A stretch of 64,000 bases of DNA, taken from positions 34,145,994 through 34,209,993 of the forward strand of contig CM030359.1 of the NCBI GenBank assembly GCA_017893485.1. The letters are read 5' to 3'. The stretch comes from Hemerocallis citrina. Lineage: Eukaryota; Streptophyta; Magnoliopsida; Asparagales; Asphodelaceae. The notes under the pieces are model-generated. The model searched no databases. It was given only the letters and a program-made list of their open reading frames with translations, and was not told the origin of the DNA. This document shows, piece by piece, positions 11,327 through 22,541 of the stretch (the first letter of the stretch is position 1; each line of letters begins with the position of its first letter). The position numbers were made by a program, and so were the translations under genes.

Positions 11327-13615
11327 ATGTCTAGAGTGTCCTTGGGTAGTGAGGCCTCTTCCTCAGGAAGTGAGAGTGAGCGGGCGCTAGAGGCTTTACT
11401 CGTCCAAGAGAAGGGGACAGAAGTAGGAGGGTCGATGGTGAGTGTGCTAGTTGCTCCGCTAGCCCAAGAGAAGGGGAAGGAGGTAGCGGGGTCGGCTGTG
11501 GTCGAGCAAGTTGCTCCGCTCGCCAAGGGAAAAGGGAAAGAGGTAGTACAGTCGGTAATAGTCGAGACAATGGTAGAGCCCGTCAGGAGGGGAGGAGAGA
11601 TGGGTCGGTTGTCGTCGGAGATATCAGACCATGGGGAATCAGGAAGTATACTAGCGATGTATACTAGCCAACTATGGGAGGTCGGAGTCGTATGCGGAGA
11701 ACGAGCCAAAGGAGGTCACCGAGGTCGATGACATCGCCTCGATTCTGATAGAGAGGGACCTGCTCCGGATCCGGAGGAGCTTCATGATACCCTCGGAGTA
11801 CACTCTAATCCTCCCCGGACCAAGAGTGCGAGCGTGTACAGCGATCTCTTCTGATACGTGCGTCTTTGCCTATGACGCACTAAATACAGGTCTGCGTCTG
11901 CCCTTTCACCCCTTCGTGACCGAAGTGCTGCGATGGTATGGACTGAGTCCGATCTAGTTCATGCCGAACATGTGGCGCTACGTGCTCGGCTTTTTGCTTC
12001 ACTGTCGGGCGGCGAAGGTGGAGCCTCCGCTCGTTGTTCTTCAAAGTATGTATCGGATCAATCGGATGAACAAGATGGAGCACCGGTACTACTTGTCGCC
12101 ACGAAAAGGTGTCAAGTTGATAGAGAATCCAGACTCTATTAAGTCGTGGAAGGGAAGTACTTTTTGATCCGAAGACCTATGGCGTGGGACTTCCTGACCA
12201 GGTGGAAGGAGGATGTGCCGAAGTGGGCTAAGGCCGAGCCGGTGTTGACTCTGGCTGAAGCAGAAGTTGCGACGAAGCTAATTAACCTTCCGACCCTAAG
12301 CTGGAAGGATATGACTGAGGAGGTCCTCCACGTGTCAGGTCTCAGTCCGATCGACCCTAGTACGCTCTAGACATCTTGCTCTTTTATTACTCTTTATACT
12401 GCATCCTCCTCGTCTTAAACTTTGTTTTTTCTCTTTGGCAGAGGCTCCAAACATGGACTTTAAGGCACTCATGGCAGAGCGGAACGTGAGCAGTGCCAAG
12501 GGCTCCGACGCTAAGAAGAGGAAGAGGACGACCGCGGAGCCTGCGTCTGGCCGACCTACCAAAGTGCCCTCTGCCGTGGTCAGGACTATGGATCTGGCAT
12601 CTCCTCAGCGGTCCGCCTCGGCTGCTGCTCTTCCTCAACCGACCTCATTCGAGCCTTCATCCGAAGCCTTATCCATCTCTGCAGCGTTGGCGCTTGAGGC
12701 TCCACCCCTCACCGAGAAGGCCGAGGTGATCCTAACCAAGGAGCACAAGAAGCTCTTCGTCCCCGACTGGCGGGTGATGAACCACGATGGCTTCTTAGGG
12801 GACTCGGCCATGAGTATGCAGGCCTTGCGCCATCTTTTGACCCCGAAGGACCGAGCGGCCCTGAAGGTGGGGACAACGGGCGACGACGCTCTTGAGATAG
12901 CTTGGGCGACGATGTCGGTGGGTCTCCTAATCGATTCGTCGATAATCCAAAAAAAAAAAAAAAAAATTAAGTCACTTGCTCGGCTTTTCATTGTTTCTTT
13001 TTCTCTTTTGTTTAGATCACGTGCCATTTCAGCCACCTCCTCGAGCAATTTTCCGAGCAAGAGAAGGAGCTGAAGCTGTCGTGCAACAATGACCGAGCCG
13101 AGAGGGCGAGGGCCACGATGCTTTACGAGGCGGAGCAGCGCCGCTTGGAATCCCTGGCAGCTCAGGTCGCGTACTTTGAGATGGCCCTAGCACAGGCGAA
13201 TGAGAAGGCAGCCTCGGAGGCGGCTCGGGTGGATGAGGAGAGGGAAAAGGCGAAGAAGGCCTTAGGAGACATGGAGAGGGAGAAGGACGCGGTAGTGGTA
13301 GTGGCGAGGGCGGCGATAGAGGCCGAGGCAAAGAAACACATGATGGTGAACATGGAGCAGTCCTAGGCCATAGCCCTTGAGCACGTCGAGGCTCGTGTCC
13401 CCGGCTTCGACAGGTTGGGGTACAGATTGTGGGGCCTGGTCGATGGCGAGGCCCTCGAAGCGGACCAAGAGGGAGGTAAGGAGGACGAAGAGGAGGAAGA
13501 GGAGGAGAAAGGGGGCGACGAGATTGTGGCCGACCCCCAGACAGTGATAGTGGAGGTTGGGAAGATGACCGCCGAGGAGCCCATCACCGAGCTACCACTC
13601 AAGGTGGCCCCCTGA
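11327..13615 (+). pseudogene. Antisense accessory gene of Tat-1 (Transposase_28-like plus coiled coil)
   Basis: This gene runs opposite to gag-pol. The N-terminal part (11327-11731) is acidic, Ser-rich and contains three short repeats of the type APLAQEKGKEV. After a frameshift near 11680 comes a conserved domain (about 11780-12370) with GLRLPFHPFVTEVLRWYGLSP, then MWRYVLGFLLHC. This resembles the 'putative gypsy type transposon' family (PF04195) of plant Tat elements; a TAG near 11955 interrupts it. Likely introns end at TTTGGCAG (12441) and TTTGTTTAG (about 13015). The next exons encode a basic KKRKR segment (12442-12940), a long Glu/Ala coiled coil (13016-13366) and a poly-Glu tail (to 13615). 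Its role in the element is unknown. Confidence 0.65.
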
Positions 13616-13705
13616 CTTTAGTTGTCTTATGTTGTCGCCTTTGTCTCTTGTATTGCCTTATAGCGGACTGGCACCGCTCTTTTGTAGTAATCAAGCTCTT
13701 AAATG

Positions 13706-13711
13706 AATAAA
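13706..13711 (+). promoter_or_regulatory. Poly(A) signal of the antisense gene
   Basis: AATAAA lies about 90 bases after the last stop of the accessory gene, on its strand, in the context AAATGAATAAAC. The related Tat-2 element has GATGAATAAAAC at the matching place (44448), which supports a real transcript end. Confidence 0.5.
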
Positions 13712-13889
13712 CTTCTCTATTTTGAACAAGTGTTGGAGACATTTTGAATTCTTTTTTGGCTAAGTATTGTAGAAATCTTCGAGCTCTTTTTTGTCAGAGT
13801 GTTGTATTTGAACTCTTTTTGGCTAAGTGTTAGAGTCATGAAAAATCAATAGCTCCGTGCTCTGACTCTTTTCAGATTTTCGAAGCGCT

Positions 13890-14670
13890 ACAGGTCGCTG
13901 AAGTGCCTCATATAGCCGAAGTGACTCGTCTCAACGAGGTTAGGGCTCACGAGGAACCAAGAGCGGCTTATTAAAGCGGAGTCGAATCTCCGCAAGGCGA
14001 GCTATGAGCTGAATCACCTGAGGTCGACCCTAGTTCGCCGAGACATAGAGAGGAGGCGATTAGAGGAGCGGAAAAAGAGAGGACCCCTAAAGGTGATGAT
14101 GTGGGGTCGTCCATAGAGGCCAACCTCGGCCTAAAGCTCAAGCGCCTTCGCGACTCTCTATCCAAGGTGACAGCGGAGAGGGACGGACTGAAGAAGGTGA
14201 TCCTCAGAAAGAGCATGGAAGTTGCTTAGCTTCGGCGAACGATCACCGATAGCTCTCGAGGGGCAGGCTCGGCGCGACTGCCTCATCTGAAGATAAAGGT
14301 GAGAGATGACTCTCTCAAAGAGTGAATTGTCGAGCTCGAGGCAGAGGTCGCTCGTCTTCAATCGTGATCCGAGCGGAGCAATGTCAGATCCACGTGGTGT
14401 ACTCAGGAAGAGCGTGATAGGGGAATAACTTTCCACAAGCTTGCGCATTGCTCGCCGTCAATGTACCGAAGCCTGGGTGATGCACAAAGCGAGGTGGCAG
14501 CTTCATCAAGAGGAGCATCTGTTAGGGCCACCATTAGAACGGGTGCCGATGATGCTTCTCGGCTCGCCGGCTTAGAGACAGGTGACGAGGGAGGGCATCG
14601 TCAGTACAACATTAGTCGCCCCCGGGTGTCTCTTAACCGAAGCATCGTTGTGCCTAAGAGGCATTGAAGT
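13890..14670 (+). pseudogene. Second coiled-coil accessory remnant of Tat-1
   Basis: This is a further plus-strand coding-like stretch after the first poly(A) signal. It reads as charged, heptad-like sequence, for example ASYELNHLRSTLVRRDIERR near 13990 and LKRLRDSLSKVTAERDGLKK near 14130-14190. A final open segment at 14461-14667 ends in a stop just before a second AATAAA. Stops and frame changes break it. It looks like the C-terminal half of a second copy or relative of the accessory gene, although I cannot align the two by eye with confidence. Confidence 0.4.
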
Positions 14671-14772
14671 AGGTCTCTTTAGTGTTGTGCTTCGAGTTTC
14701 ACAAATTTTGTATTTCGTTGTAAAGATGAGTAGTTGGTCTTGTAATTAGATTTGTTCCTCAAACTTTAATGA

Positions 14773-14778
14773 AATAAA
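14773..14778 (+). promoter_or_regulatory. Second poly(A) signal in the Tat-1 antisense region
   Basis: AATAAA in the context ATGAAATAAAAC lies about 105 bases after the stop of the second coiled-coil remnant and just before the 115 bp array. Confidence 0.4.
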
Positions 14779-14811
14779 ACTTGTTTTTCACACTTGTGTG
14801 TTAATCCAGCA

Positions 14812-15386
14812 TTTGTAATTTCCAGCGGCTGCAGGAGTAATTTTGAATGGTAACCTGCTTTTTACTCGCTTAGAAGCAAGTAGCTGAAGCGGAGTCGAAC
14901 CAAGTGTTGGACTCCAAGAGCATCGTTTTGAAGACATCAACAGCTGTAGGAAAAATTTCGAATGGTGATCCACTTCGTACTCGCTTAGAAGCAAGTAGTT
15001 GAAGTGGATTCGAACCAAGTGTTGGACTCCGAGCATGTCATTTGGAAGGTATCAACAGCTGTAGGAGCAATTTCGAATGCGGATCCGCTTCGTACTCGCT
15101 TAGAAGTAAGTAGTTGAAGCGGAGTCGAACCAAGTGTTGGACTCTGAGCGTATCATTTGGAAGGTATCAACAGTTGTAGGAGCAATTTTGAATGGTGATC
15201 CGCTTCGTACTCGCTTAGAAGCAAGTAGTTGAAGCGGAGTTGAACCAAGTGTTGGACTCCGAGCGTGTCGTTTGGAAGGTATCAACAGCTGTAGGAGCAA
15301 TTCCGAATGGTGATCCGCTCTCTACTCGCTTAGAAGCAAGTAGTTGAAGCGAAGTCGAACCAAGTGTTGGACTCCAAGCATGTCGT
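14812..15386. repeat. Tandem array, five units of 115 bp
   Basis: The text GTTGGACTC begins at 14906, 15021, 15136, 15251 and 15366, giving an exact 115-base period. Each unit holds ACTCGCTTAGAAGCAAGTAG (itself an imperfect inverted repeat), TGAAGCGGAGTCGAACCAAG and a CAGCTGTAGGAGCAATTTCG segment. The array lies between the antisense gene and the 3' end of integrase. Tandem repeats in this zone are known from Retand-type Tat elements. Confidence 0.9.
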
Positions 15387-15621
15387 TTTAATGCAAAAAC
15401 CTAAAAAAAAATTTGAAAGTAGGGTATAATTATTTTTAAAAGTAGAGTTAGACTACCCAAAAATAGAGAACTTGAGAAGAAGATATTTCTTTTATTGACA
15501 ACAACTGGACGGCCACTTTTAAGTTGCGAGTCGCCTTTACACTTTGATAACAAGAAAATACAAGTAAGGACCTAGACATGTCTCCTGGAGCACTCTTAGG
15601 GGAAGTTGCTTGGAGCGGTGT

Positions 15622-16545
15622 TTAGACACCCTCTTGGTACTTCATCAAGTGCTTTGCGTTCCATGTCCTCGATATCTTCCTGCCCCCCGAGTCTTCGAGT
15701 TGATATGCTTCTGGACGAACAACTCTGGAGACCCTATATGGTTCTTCCCAGTTTGGTACCAACTTGTCCCTCTTGCTTGGATCGGAGATTGACAACTTTC
15801 TGAGCACTAGGTCACCCTCTTTTAGATTGGTAGGGTGCACCCTCTTATTGTAGGCCTGGGTGATCCTCCGGCAGTAGGTTTCTTGTCGAATCGCGGCTCT
15901 CTCACGGACCTCGTCAATGAGGTCCAGGCATTTGCGAAGCTGGTTCGCATTTTGCGCTTCACTGCAAGCTATGAGTTCACCTCCAAAGGGATGAAAGCTT
16001 CGGATCCGTAGGTGAGGTTGAAGGGGGACTCTCCTGTTGGAGCTATTTTGGTGGTGCGATAGTTTCAAAGCACATTGGGGAGTTGTTCGATCCATAGCCC
16101 TTTAGTGGACTTGTCAAGCCTCTTCTTTAAGCCTAAAAGGATTTGTCGGTTTGCATTTTCTGCTTGACCATTGGACTGGGGTTGTGATACTGAAGAGAAC
16201 CGTTGCTGAATCCTGAGGTCGGTGCAAAAGTCGTGAAAGGCCGCTCTCGTGAATTGGGTTCCGTTGTCAGTTATAAGGATGCGGGGTACCCCGAATGGAC
16301 AGATGATGTTCTTCCAAAAAAACTTCTGCACCGTGTGCTCGGTGATTGTTGAAAGAGGTTCGGCCTCGATCCATTTTAAGAAGTAATTTATTGCTACTAC
16401 CAAGAACTTCAGCTGGCCCGGTGCTGGAGGGAAGGGTCCGAGCAAATCCATCCCTCACATTGCGAAGGGGATTGGACTCGCCAAGAAAGCAAGTTGTACT
16501 TGGGGTAGGCAACGGATTGGGGCAAACTTCTAGCAAAAGTCGCAC
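15622..16545 (-). pseudogene. Tat-1 integrase
   Basis: This is the last part of pol. It inserts the cDNA into the host chromosome in active elements. On the minus strand the catalytic core is visible at 16065-16451: MDLLGPFP (first Asp), ITDNGTQF (second Asp) and SNGQAENANR (Glu), so the D,D,E residues are present. A frameshift near 16090 separates the C-terminal part (15622-16095). That part has the Tat-typical run KRVHPTNLKEGDLVLRK followed by KLVPNWEEPYRVSRV and a closing ARTWNA-like, HLMKY end. Another frameshift near 16590 separates the core from the upstream zinc-binding region. Confidence 0.85.
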
Positions 16546-16566
16546 TGGCGGACGTACTCCCCGGAG

Positions 16567-19274
16567 TCACTTAGTAGTGTGGGCCAGAAGTAGCTGTAGT
16601 TCAAGAGCTTCCGGGAGAGGGATCTCGCCCCCCAAGTGCACACCACACAGACCATCATGGGCCTCCTTTAGGGCGTAGAGCGCTTCCTCTGGGGAGAGGC
16701 ACCTCAGATAGGGCCGACCATCGATCTGGGTGTAGGAGCGTTTGTATATGACCCCGTCCAGGAGTGTGTACCGCTCTGCTCGTGTCCTGATCTTCCTTGC
16801 TTCTTTCGGATCTTCGGGAAGGACTCCATCCTGGAGGTACTCGAGGAGGGGCTTCATCCAGTTTTCCCCAAGTGTTAGGGGGTAGGCTTCCATTGGCTCC
16901 GAGCCGTCTTCGTCAATGCTTGGCTTGAGAACGACCTCTATCAAGACGGTCCGTTCTAGACTTTGTAGAGACGAGGAGGCGAGCTTAAAGAGGGCATCTG
17001 CTTGTGTGTTTTCCTCTCGGGGAACCTACTGGAGTTCAACATCTTCGAATAGAGCTAGAAGCTCCCTCACCTTTGCCAAGTACCTAGCCATACGGTTATC
17101 TCTCACCTCGTACTCTCCGGATACCTGATTGACCACTAACTGGAGGTCACTGAAGACCCTTACGCGCTAAGCACCTGGCTTGCTAGCCATGCAGAGCCCT
17201 GCTATGAGGGCTTCATACTCTGCCTCATTGTTTGATGTCGGGAAGTTGAGGCGGAGGGAATACTGGAGGACGAAAGCGTCGGGGCCAGTTAGGATGACAC
17301 CAGCGCCATTTCCATCGGTACAAGAGGACCCGTCTACATAAATGGTCCAGACAGAGGGGTCGGCAAACGACTCGCATGAGTCAGGGATGGTGTTCTCCAC
17401 GATGAATTCGGCCAGAGCTTGGGCCTTTATTGCCGTTCTGGGCTGGTAGCTGATATCATCCTGACTCAGCTCGATGGACCACTTCATGAGCTGCCCAGAA
17501 GTCTCGGGCTTGTGGAGAACTTGTTTCAGCGGCTGGTCGGTTAGGACGACCACCGAATGAGATTGGAAGTAGGGGCAGAGTTTTCGGACCGCCATGACCA
17601 CGGTGAGAGCCATCTTCTCCAGCTTCAGATACCGGAGTTCGGCGTCGCGGAGCACCTTACTCACGTAATAGATGGGCTTCTGCGTCTTATCTTCTTTCCT
17701 TACAAGGACTGCACTGAGCGTTTGCTCCGAAGCTGCAAGATAGAGGTAGAGGACCTCCCCAGGTGCTGGTTTGCTCAGGAGTGGGGGGTTAGCCAAATAT
17801 TCCTTGAGCTTGTCGAAGGAATCTTGTTGCTGTTGTTCCCACTCGAAGCCTTTAGCCCCCCTGAGGGCCTTGAAGAAGGGGAGACACTTCTCCCCGGACT
17901 TGGAGAGGAATCGCCCAATCGCGGCGAGGCGCCCTGTGAGCCTCTGCACTTCTTTGACGTTGGAGGGGGGAGCCATTTTGAGAATGGCATGGATCTTTTC
18001 GGGGTTGGCCTCGATGCCCCTCTGGCTGACCATAAACCCTAGGAATTTGCCTGATGAGACACCGAACGCACCCTTGTTCGGGTTCAGCCTCATATTGTGC
18101 CTCCTGAGCACCCTGAAGGCTTCTTAAAGGTTGAGGGTGTGCTCCTACCCTCAAGCGCTCTTGACCAACATGTCGTTGATGTAGACCTCCATGTTTCGGC
18201 CAATCTGATCTCGGAAGACCCTGTTCACAAGATGTTGATAGGTAGCCCCCACATTTTTCAAGCCGAAGAGCATAATACGGTAGCAATAGAGGCCTTCGTC
18301 CATCACGAACGAGGTCTACGTGATGTCGGGAGGGAACATCCTAATTTGGTTGTACCCTGAGAAGGCATCCATAAAACTGAGGTCGCATCGATCAGGGCAT
18401 CGATGCTGGGAAGAGGAAAAGGGTCCTTCGGGCACGCCTTATTGAGATCGGTGAAGTCAATACATATTCTCCAGCTCCCATTGGCCTTCTTGATCATTAC
18501 CACATTGGAGAGCCACTCAGGGTAGTTTACCTCCTGGATAAAGCGGATGTTGAGGAGTTTCTCAACCTCCTCATTGATCGCATGTTGCCTCTCGGGGGCA
18601 AACTTTCGCCTCTTCTGTTGGACAGGCTTGACCCCCGGGATGACATTCAGACGGTGCATTGAGAGCTCCTCTGAGATCCTGAGCATGTTGGCTGCAGTCC
18701 AGGCGAAGAGGACGCAATTCTCCCGTATGCAGCGAGAGATGTCTTGCTTAATGGAGGGGGAGAGAGTCTTGCTGACGCAGAACGTCTTAGTGGTAACTTC
18801 TTCGGAGAAGGCCACTTCCTCCAATTCGTCGACGGGCTTGGAAATAGTTTGACCGCCTTCCTGAGAAAGTTCGAGCACTTCCAAAGAAAGAACTGGACCC
18901 CCCATCGAGGTCATATAGCACTTTCGAGCCGCTTCTTGGCTTCCCTTCACTTCTCCCACTCCTGAGGGTGTGAGGAACTTCATCTTCATGTGGTAGGCTA
19001 AAGGGATGGCCTGAAGCACAGCCAAACCTGGTCTACCCAGGATAACATTATAGGCGGCTTTGACGTCGACCACCATGAAATCCATTGGCTCCGTACGAGT
19101 TACCGGGGCCTTTCCAGCCATTAAGTCAAGGGTTATAACTCCCTCGACCATAACCGGGACCCCAGTGAACCCGTGAAGAGTATAGCCTGCGGGCTTGAGC
19201 CGGTCCCTCGATAGCGGGAGGCCTTTGAAAGCCTCAAAGAAAAGGATGCTGATGGAGCTTCCGTTATCTACCAA
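16567..19274 (-). pseudogene. Tat-1 protease - reverse transcriptase - RNase H
   Basis: The protease opens near 19274 with VDNGSSISILF, the Asp-Asn-Gly form common in Tat elements, and has ILGRPGL near 19030. RT follows: an LNVIPGVKPVQQKRRKFAPE lead-in, then FIQEVNYPEWLSNVVMIKK, DLNKACPKDPFPLPSID near 18440, and thumb and connection sequence to about 17600. The catalytic box reads YINDML at 18171-18186, with Asn where the first Asp is expected. RNase H shows IYVDGSSC (about 17340) and NNEAEYEALIAGL (about 17190-17230). The segment 16567-16944 is the linker and integrase zinc-finger region. Frameshifts near 18390 and 18125 and a stop near 17165 break the frame. Confidence 0.85.
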
Positions 19275-19493
19275 GGTTCGACGAACTTAGAAGTTTGCCA
19301 TTCGGAGATTGATGACGAGGGCATCGCAGTGGGGTGTGCGAACGCCTATCGGAGAACGTCACCCGGGACTCCGAGGCCTTTTAGGGGAGGATGGCTCTGC
19401 ACGGAGTTAACCTCCCTTACGAAGGCTTTTCGGGAGGAGTTGGAATCTCCCCCCATTGGGCCTCCATGTATCAGGTGCAAGATGTCGTCTACT

Positions 19494-21411
19494 TCAGCCT
19501 CCGGAGTCTATATGTGCTGCTCGGGCCGCCTGTTGGCCCCCCCTAGGTGGTGGGGGTGGATCGGCTCGTTCCCACTTCACAAACCGGGTGAGTTGTCCTC
19601 TTTGAATGAGGGCCTCTATTTCATCCTTCAAGGCTCGATATTCATCTGTGTCGTGCCCGTGGTCCCAATGGAAACGGCACCACTTGCTCCGGTCTCTCTT
19701 CTTTCTCGGAGTATTCATCCTTGGGGAGGCGGTAGGAGGCCTTCGTTCCCGATCTCTATCAGGATGGTGGATACACTCGCGTTAAGTGGAGTGAATTTCT
19801 CGAACCGAGGAGGAGGACGCCGCTGACCTCCATTGTCTTTTTGGAGCTTCTTAGCTCCTTCTTCTTCTGCGCCCTTCCGCTTGTTCGCAGAAGATGAGGC
19901 CTCAAAGGTAAGGCGGTGGAGAGCTTCTTCCGCTCGGATGTACTTCTTGCTCCGAAGTAGGAGCTCTGAGAAGTCCCGAGGGGGCTTCTTAGCGAGGGAC
20001 GCTCTGCGGTCAGCGTTGAGGATGTTGAACCGGAAGGCGACAGTGGCGACCGAGGGTTCCAAGGAAGGGATGGACCTGGCTTCAGCAGTGAAGCGCCTGA
20101 CATAGTCCCTCAATTGTTTGCCCTTCTTTTGACTGAGGAACAGTAGAGATTCGCTCGTCTTCTCGGCGCGGAGACTGCTCACGAAATGCGTGAGGAAAAG
20201 ACTCTCGAATTGGTCGAAGGAAAAAATAGATGTCGGTGCAACTCACGAGTACCACTCACGGGCCGGCCCTTTAAAGGTGGCCGGGAAGGTCTTGCAAAGG
20301 AGGGCATCGGATGCATGGTGGATCATCATGAGAGTTTTAAAACTCTAAATGTGATCTGCGGGGTCCGACTCCCCGGTGTAGGTTTCGAAGTGTGGAGGCT
20401 TGAAGTGGACTGGGACTGGAGCCTCCATGATGGTGCGAGAGAATGGGGTCCTGCTTGGGCGGAGGTCCCTAGCCCTTCGTTCTTCGTCCCGGTCGAGCTG
20501 GCCGAGGCGCCTCTCCATCTCGTGGAGATGGCGGTAGACCGATTCCTCCCTTCGGTCGTGTCTTGCTGAGCCTCGAGACTCCTCCTCGTGCCGAGGAGGG
20601 GAGGGACTGTGGCGGCGATGGCTCTGAGTAGGTGGCAAACTGATGGAACGTCAGTGGTGGCTCAGGGTAGGCTGCGAACTCTGGGAGCGACGGTGATGGT
20701 CGGGAGAAGGGCGGCGATGGCTCGGAGCCGGTCTGGGACTTCGGGAGCTGCGAGGGTGGCTCGGAGCAGGTCGAGGGCTGCGAAAGCAGTGAGGGTGGCA
20801 AGGAGCTAGTCGAGGGCTACGAGCCCAACGACCATTGTTGGGGGCAGCATTGAGCCCCCCGGAGGACTGCCTCCTAGAATTGCTGAAATTCTTCCCTTGT
20901 GACGGGGGCCTCTTGCTCAGGATGGGCTCGAGGAGCAGGGCGGCCTGCTGGGGAGCGGCTTCGCCTTGGGCGATGCTGGGGTGACTCTCTCCCCCTCTGT
21001 GATTGGATCGGCACGGCGAGCGATCCCTCGGTTGCTCACGGTGGGGGTTTGCCCTTGGGCCCGCCTCTTGTTTAGATGGGTACGAAGATCGGGTCCATAC
21101 TCGGTCTGCCGATTATTGATCACGTTCTGCAGATCCTTTGGAGTAGGATGAGTATAGGAAGCCATTGTGTCTGTGTCGGCATTGTGGATGGAAACCCGAA
21201 CCTGATGCACAGTTTGGTTGTGGCGGCTTCGTCGAGAGTGTTCCCCCACTGTGGCTTGGAGACCCAAAGGCTGCTGATGCAGAGCCTGTGGATCGAGCTG
21301 CAGGATCGGTTGGTTGGGAGGAGGGAGATCCCCCTGCGAATGAGGAGGAGGAGGAGGATGAGAAGAGGTCGTCCTACGATTGGAGTTTGTGGGGTTCTTC
21401 TTGGGAGGCAT
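19494..21411 (-). pseudogene. Tat-1 gag
   Basis: Gag forms the particle that packages element RNA. The start is placed at the ATG whose first base is 21411, about 55 bases after the PBS. The N-terminal 160 residues are Pro/Gln/Ser-rich. The core motif FKPPHFETYTGESDPADHI (near 20360) is typical of Tat gag. It is followed after frame changes by a helical region with LSQKKGKQLRDYVRRFTAEA (about 20090-20140). The C-terminal end has CRFHWDHGHDTDEYRALKDE (near 19660), the His/Cys cluster common in this clade. The frame is broken near 20915, 20345 and 19720. Confidence 0.8.
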
Positions 21412-21465
21412 TGCTGGGAGTGACTTTTGTGGAAGGAGGAAGGTTGGATGGCTTTGTCAAGAGTT

Positions 21466-21483
21466 TCCCACAGACGGCGGCAA
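21466..21483 (-). other. Primer-binding site of Tat-1
   Basis: On the minus strand TTGCCGCCGTCTGTGGGA starts two bases after the LTR end CA. It matches, with one change, the TGGCGCCGTCTGTGGGA string seen after the 5' LTR in many Tat elements. I do not assign a tRNA. Confidence 0.5.
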
Positions 21484-21485
21484 TT

Positions 21486-22054
21486 TGTTGCCGCTGGATT
21501 CTAGTGTGGGGGCAATAGATGAGATTTGTAGGTTCGTGAGGAACTCGAACAGGCAGAACCCGTCTTCTCCCTTGTTGACTAGTTGACTCCTTGGTGCTCC
21601 CTTGAACCTGCACAAACGTTTGAGACACCGGGTTGGATCTCGAAAACGAACCCTCCGACGCTCAAGTCAATACACAGAAAAAGTGAAGAGAAAGAGCTCA
21701 AGTGTCCAAAGAGTGATCACCTTTTACAGTAGGAGGCAGGAGGGTTTTTATAGTCGCCATGGAGATCTTTTTCAGGATAAGGGTGAATCCCTACTTTCTA
21801 GTGTGGCTGGCTAGGGTTGGTTACAACCATCCCCTCAAGATAGGGACAAGCCAGGATCTGCTCCTATCCTGTTGATCTGGTCCCTAATGGGTTGAGACCC
21901 GTTCTCTGCCTAACAGATCCATTCATGGGCTAGCAGGTCTAAGAGGAGAGACCCGGTACCCAATTCGGACTCGTCTGTAGGTGAAATTACCATCTCGTCC
22001 CTGAGACCTCAAGATTCGTGCCCACTCTGAACGGTTCCAATTTAACCCCATTTT
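21486..22054 (-). repeat. 5' LTR of Tat-1
   Basis: On the minus strand it runs from about 22054 (TGGGGTTAAATTGG) to 21486 (ending GGCAACA). It contains a TATA box at 21745-21752 and, near its end, CTTGAGCGTCGGAGGGTTCG, a recurring U5 phrase of Tat-type LTRs. The outer boundary is inferred from TG..CA logic only, because no second LTR is available for comparison. Confidence 0.6.
21745..21752 (-). promoter_or_regulatory. TATA box of the Tat-1 LTR
   Basis: The minus strand reads CTATAAAAACCCTCC in the LTR, about 100 bases before the CTTGAGCGTCGGAGGG phrase. This is consistent with a U3/R boundary just downstream. Confidence 0.5.
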
Positions 22055-22541
22055 TAGCCATATCACTAAGTGTGTATGATTTCTTATTTAGTAAATGAGT
22101 ATGATGGATTGATTGTAAGCTACATTTCGGTTCATATATTTTGATTTAGGATTTATTAAAACGTGCAACGCACATGATAAGTTTTGGTTGTATAATTAAC
22201 CAAAATTAAACCAATATTTACTTAATCTATGTTGTACTAATTGAGTTTATTCAAATTAACCTATAGTTCACAATGCATGAGTGGGATATGCGATGATAGT
22301 AACATTGTGATATTATTCGATAGACCGAAATATTATGAATAACATTGTATATAGACCGATTTATTATTTTAGTTTCGTGTAAATGTGACAGCGTGAGTAA
22401 TATTGTTCGATATTGAACTTTTTGTACTTAGATATTGTTAATTTTATAATTATTTTCTATCGATTTTAAGGTAAATTTGATAGTATATATAATTAAACAT
22501 GTAGGATTTATTTGATATTACATATGGTATGAACATGGGGT
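22055..22541. other. AT-rich interval without recognisable gene
   Basis: No coding signal is visible. One palindromic ACGTGCAACGCACATG-type motif near 22160 resembles those in the U3 of the LARD-like element. I recognise nothing else. Confidence 0.5.

Larger units (their letters stand above)
10440..22054 (-). mobile_element. Tat-clade Ty3/gypsy retrotransposon (Tat-1), 3' LTR missing
   Basis: On the minus strand the order is 5' LTR (22054 to 21486), PBS, gag, protease, RT, RNase H, integrase. These are followed by a 115 bp tandem array and an accessory gene on the opposite strand. Gypsy order (integrase last) and a large antisense ORF after pol are hallmarks of the Tat lineage (Grande, Retand, RIRE2 types). 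No sequence resembling the 5' LTR is present near 10440, where the 3' LTR should be. The left end is therefore truncated or rearranged against the inverted LTR fragment. Confidence 0.8.

Noticed and set aside
12635..13331. Minus-strand frames opposite the accessory gene (Ala/Ser- and Pro-rich)
   Set aside because: They mirror a GC-rich Glu/Ala/Lys coding strand. The plus-strand reading has domain and splice support; the minus-strand readings have none.
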